NCBI GenBank assembly: GCA_902527265.1 | Contig: CABZNY010000007.1 | Coordinates: forward strand, 1 to 50,627 | Direction: 5' to 3' | Length of the DNA stretch: 50,627 nt | From: an uncultured Pelagibacteraceae bacterium | GTDB lineage: Bacteria; Pseudomonadota; Alphaproteobacteria; Pelagibacterales; Pelagibacteraceae | Shown here: piece by piece, positions 48,078 to 50,627 of the stretch | How the letters are laid out: the number at the start of each line of letters is the position of its first letter | How positions within the stretch are numbered: the first letter of the stretch is position 1 | The notes under the pieces: generated by a model | The model's input: only the letters and a program-made list of their open reading frames with translations | What the model was told of the DNA's origin: nothing | Database searches by the model: none | Translations under genes and position numbers: made by a program

Positions 48078-48088
48078 TGAAGTACTTT

Positions 48089-48115
48089 ATGAATTAATAC
48101 ATTATATTAATTCAT
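48089..48115. promoter_or_regulatory. 10-bp inverted repeat in the divergent thyX/flavoprotein gap
   Basis: ATGAATTAAT (48089-48098) and ATTAATTCAT (48106-48115) form a perfect 10-bp inverted repeat with a 7-base spacer, only 12 bases upstream of the thyX ATG. This is a plausible operator geometry (17-base centre-to-centre spacing). The rest of the 96-base gap is AT-rich with no clear hexamers. Confidence 0.4.
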
Positions 48116-48173
48116 TATCAAATTAAGTAACAAAAAAAATTGATAAAGTTATTTCAACTTATAAGAGTAAATT

Positions 48174-49664
48174 ATGGATAAACAGATAAAAGTTGACAAT
48201 CTGATAATAGGAGGTGGCCCAGCTGGATTGACTGCCGCTTATCTTTTATTAAAAGAAAAATCACTTGGAGGTGTAGAAGTAATTGAAAGTAATGAAGAAT
48301 ATCTTGGTGGTATCTCGAGAACAGAAAAAAAAAATGAATTTAGATTTGATATAGGTGGGCACAGGTTCTTTAGTAAATCATCCAAAATAAATGACCTTTG
48401 GGACGAAATACTCCCTAATGGATTTATTGAGAGAAAAAGAAAATCAAGAATACTGTTTAAACAAAAATTCTTTAATTATCCCATATCTGCGTCTGAGGCA
48501 TTAATTAAATTAGGTTTTGTTGAAAGTGTTTTGTGTGGATTATCATTTATTAAAGCAAAGATATTTCCGGTAAAGAAACCTAAATCTTTTCACGATTGGG
48601 TTGCAAATAACTTTGGAGAGCGTCTATATTTAAATTTTTTTAAAACTTATACAGAAAAAGTTTGGGGTATGAGCTGTGATGAAATATCTGCAGATTGGGC
48701 GGCCCAAAGAATTAAAGGATTAGATTTACTTAGATTGGTTTTAGATTCATTCAATTTTAAAAAAATGAATAAAACTGAAATAAAGACTTTGATAAAAACA
48801 TTCAAGTATCCAAAATTTGGACCAGGTATGATGTGGGAGTCAGCAGGTGAAAAGATTAAAAGCATGAATGGTAAAATAAGTATGGGAATAAATGCCATAA
48901 GTTTTTATTACAACCCAGAGAATGAAACTTGGGAAGTAAATTGCTTAAATAAAAAAAATAACAAGCAAATAAAATATAAAACAAAAAGAATTATCTGCTC
49001 AGCTGCTATGAAAGATGTAGTAGAAAATATTTATCCTCCTCTTAAAAATAAAAACGAAGCAAAAAAACTTAGTTATAGAGATTTTGTAACTGTTGCAGTT
49101 ATGATGAAAAAAGAACCTAATTTTGATGATAATTGGATTTATATTCATGATAAAAAAATAAATGCTGGAAGGATGCAAAATTATACATCTTGGTCAAATT
49201 ATATGGCTCCAGAAAAGTGTGGCTGTATAGGTTTAGAATATTTTTGTAACAAAGATGATCAATTTTGGAGACATTCAAATGAAGAATTAAAAAAAATAGC
49301 ATTTGAAGATATAAAAAAACTTGGGATTTTTGAAAATGATGACATTTTAGATGCTTTTGTAATTAGACAAGAAAAAGCTTACCCGGTTTATGATAAAGAT
49401 TATAAAGATGTTATATCTAGGTTATCAAATGAAATTGAGAACAATTATAAAAACTTATTTCTTGTTGGAAGGAATGGAATGCACAAATATAATAACCAAG
49501 ATCATGCAATGATGTCATCTATTTTAACAGTTGAAAATATTAAATATAACAGAAAAAAAAATAATATATGGAATATAAATGTTGATGCAGAATATTTAGA
49601 AGGTGAAGCAAACGACAAAAATAAAGCTATGGGTAGCGTAAGAGACACACCAAATCAATTATAA
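48174..49664 (+). CDS. FAD-dependent amine-oxidase/UDP-galactopyranose-mutase-like protein
   Basis: A 496-residue flavoprotein. The N-terminal dinucleotide motif is GGGPAGLTAAYLLL (13-26), followed by LGGISRTE and FDIGGHRFFSKS (FAD contacts). The C-terminal VGRNGMHKYNNQDHAMMSS motif closes the FAD site and is typical of Glf/HemY-like proteins found in polysaccharide loci. It probably modifies a sugar nucleotide or lipid-linked precursor; the reaction is unknown. Divergent from thyX; its stop is 1 base from the stop of the convergent membrane protein. Confidence 0.82.
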   Translation: MDKQIKVDNLIIGGGPAGLTAAYLLLKEKSLGGVEVIESNEEYLGGISRTEKKNEFRFDIGGHRFFSKSSKINDLWDEILPNGFIERKRKSRILFKQKFFNYPISASEALIKLGFVESVLCGLSFIKAKIFPVKKPKSFHDWVANNFGERLYLNFFKTYTEKVWGMSCDEISADWAAQRIKGLDLLRLVLDSFNFKKMNKTEIKTLIKTFKYPKFGPGMMWESAGEKIKSMNGKISMGINAISFYYNPENETWEVNCLNKKNNKQIKYKTKRIICSAAMKDVVENIYPPLKNKNEAKKLSYRDFVTVAVMMKKEPNFDDNWIYIHDKKINAGRMQNYTSWSNYMAPEKCGCIGLEYFCNKDDQFWRHSNEELKKIAFEDIKKLGIFENDDILDAFVIRQEKAYPVYDKDYKDVISRLSNEIENNYKNLFLVGRNGMHKYNNQDHAMMSSILTVENIKYNRKKNNIWNINVDAEYLEGEANDKNKAMGSVRDTPNQL

Positions 49665-49665
49665 T

Positions 49666-50627
49666 CTAATTTTTTAATATATTTTTTAAAATAATAATCA
49701 TAAAGAAAATATTAATTACAAATCCTGTATAAAGATATCTTTCCTGTTCAGTTCCTGCTCCTAATGTGCAAATGACTAGTAAATAAAAATAAATCAATCC
49801 AATGATAAACAATGCTTTTCTCAATGAAGCGTTTTTTTTTGTAAAAAATACGAATCTAAATAAGATTAAATAAATAAACATACATAAAATAAATATTATA
49901 AATTGTTTTGTTAATTTAAGTTCTGAAATCTTATAACTTTTTTTTATTTTACCATAATATTTATCCCAATTTTTAGGCTCGGCAGACAAAAAATCAAAAC
50001 CAAATTTACCATGTGATGCTAAAAAAGTTTTAAATCTATCTGACACATAATAATTTGGATTATCAAAAATTTTGGAAATAGCATGCTTTTGACATTTTTT
50101 TCCAAGAATAAAATAAGCAACATTGTTGTGTTTTGAAGATTTACCAACAATAAGCTCATTAGAAATTTGTTTAATCTCGTTTAAATAAATTTTTTCATAA
50201 TAAGGAAAATATTTTTCAATGTTATCAAAGGTAATAAAGTTTTGATCTGTATTTATTTCTGAGGAAACACAGTTATCTAACCAATCAGGAAAAATTGTTG
50301 AAAAATCTACTCCACTTTTTGAAGAACTAGTAAAAACATCAAATACAATTTTATTTTTAATTGATGGAATCAAAGAAAATAAGAGGATCATAAAGATTAC
50401 AAGTAAATTTTTAAAATATTCACGATCAAAATATCTAAAGAGCACAAATATTAGCATAATTAATACAGGTTGAAAAAGTGCCCAAAAATAACTTAATAGT
50501 ACTAAATTTACATATGTAAATATTTCAAACTTTTTTTCATTTGATTTAAAAAATTTTATTATGAAATAAGACATTTGTGTAAACAAAAAAGTTATTACTT
50601 GATTATAATCAAATAAGTTTTCATAAA
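49666..50627 (-). CDS. Multi-span membrane protein, 5' partial, possibly glycan-related
   Basis: The frame stays open from the TTG at 50586 to the window edge (upstream codons read YENLFDYNQVITFLFTQ), so the N-terminus is outside and at least 319 residues are seen. Several hydrophobic helices flank a large soluble loop (about 130 residues with FPDWLDNC, FPYYEKIY, SKHNNVAYF), then two or three C-terminal helices (GAGTEQERYLYTGFVINIFFMI). The layout recalls membrane glycosyltransferases of the polyprenyl-sugar type or Wzy-like proteins, but no catalytic motif is recognised. Context with the flavoprotein supports a surface-glycan role, as inference only. Confidence 0.7.
   Translation of the reverse strand, partial: YENLFDYNQVITFLFTQMSYFIIKFFKSNEKKFEIFTYVNLVLLSYFWALFQPVLIMLIFVLFRYFDREYFKNLLVIFMILLFSLIPSIKNKIVFDVFTSSSKSGVDFSTIFPDWLDNCVSSEINTDQNFITFDNIEKYFPYYEKIYLNEIKQISNELIVGKSSKHNNVAYFILGKKCQKHAISKIFDNPNYYVSDRFKTFLASHGKFGFDFLSAEPKNWDKYYGKIKKSYKISELKLTKQFIIFILCMFIYLILFRFVFFTKKNASLRKALFIIGLIYFYLLVICTLGAGTEQERYLYTGFVINIFFMIIILKNILKN

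Noticed and set aside
50584..50586. TTG as start of the last gene
   Set aside because: The frame continues without a stop to the window end, so the true start is probably outside.

Overview
The window is AT-rich and extremely compact: 51 protein genes, mostly separated by a few bases or overlapping by 1 to 20, and no gene-free stretch longer than about 120 bases. I saw no tRNA, rRNA, insertion sequence, prophage or CRISPR array. Gene content and order (miaA-ilvI-ilvH-ilvC, hflK-hflC-DUF2065-degP, mreBCD-mrdA-rodA, thyX instead of thyA, many Liv-type ABC transporters, small AT-rich genes) suggest a streamlined marine alphaproteobacterium, most likely SAR11/Pelagibacterales. This placement rests on protein character and gene order, not on a database search.

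Region 1 (1-6467, + strand) is a catabolic-looking operon: a thiamine-diphosphate enzyme of the acetolactate synthase/sulfoacetaldehyde acetyltransferase type (cut by the window start), a PF06684 'amino acid synthesis' protein, an alpha/beta hydrolase, an aldehyde dehydrogenase and an EamA permease. A separately expressed periplasmic binding protein follows and ends in a clear terminator.

Region 2 (6514-19734, - strand) is a dense transport block. Two Liv-type ABC transporters (livM-livH-livF-livG, and livF-livG-livM-livH with its binding protein) flank azlC-azlD, an exported pentapeptide-repeat protein, a glutarate 2-hydroxylase (GlaH/CsiD) and a divergent pyrroline-5-carboxylate-reductase-like protein. 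A LysE-type exporter sits at each end. A hairpin separates the binding-protein gene from its permease genes, and nested inverted repeats lie in front of the upstream exporter.

Region 3 (19855-23329) holds a DUF2805 protein, glutaredoxin, a YbiU-like 2-oxoglutarate oxygenase, and a translationally coupled pair made of an inverse-autotransporter-type beta-barrel and a secreted six-cysteine protein. I regard this pair as the most novel item here.

Region 4 (23395-31170, - strand) is a tightly packed set: indolepyruvate ferredoxin oxidoreductase, a DadA-like FAD enzyme, a D-2-hydroxyacid dehydrogenase, an EamA exporter, a histone-deacetylase-family amidohydrolase and MsrB. It could handle 2-oxo acids derived from amino acids.

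Region 5 (31244-46271, - strand) is core: cell-shape genes (mreBCD, mrdA, rodA) directly behind leuA, preceded by ilvC, ilvH, ilvI, miaA, degP, DUF2065, hflC and hflK. Region 6 (46325-50627) holds mrp, thyX, a UDP-galactopyranose-mutase-like flavoprotein and a membrane protein cut by the window end, probably the start of a surface-polysaccharide region. The window as a whole is dominated by amino-acid movement: two importers, two LysE exporters, AzlCD, two EamA carriers and branched-chain amino-acid synthesis.
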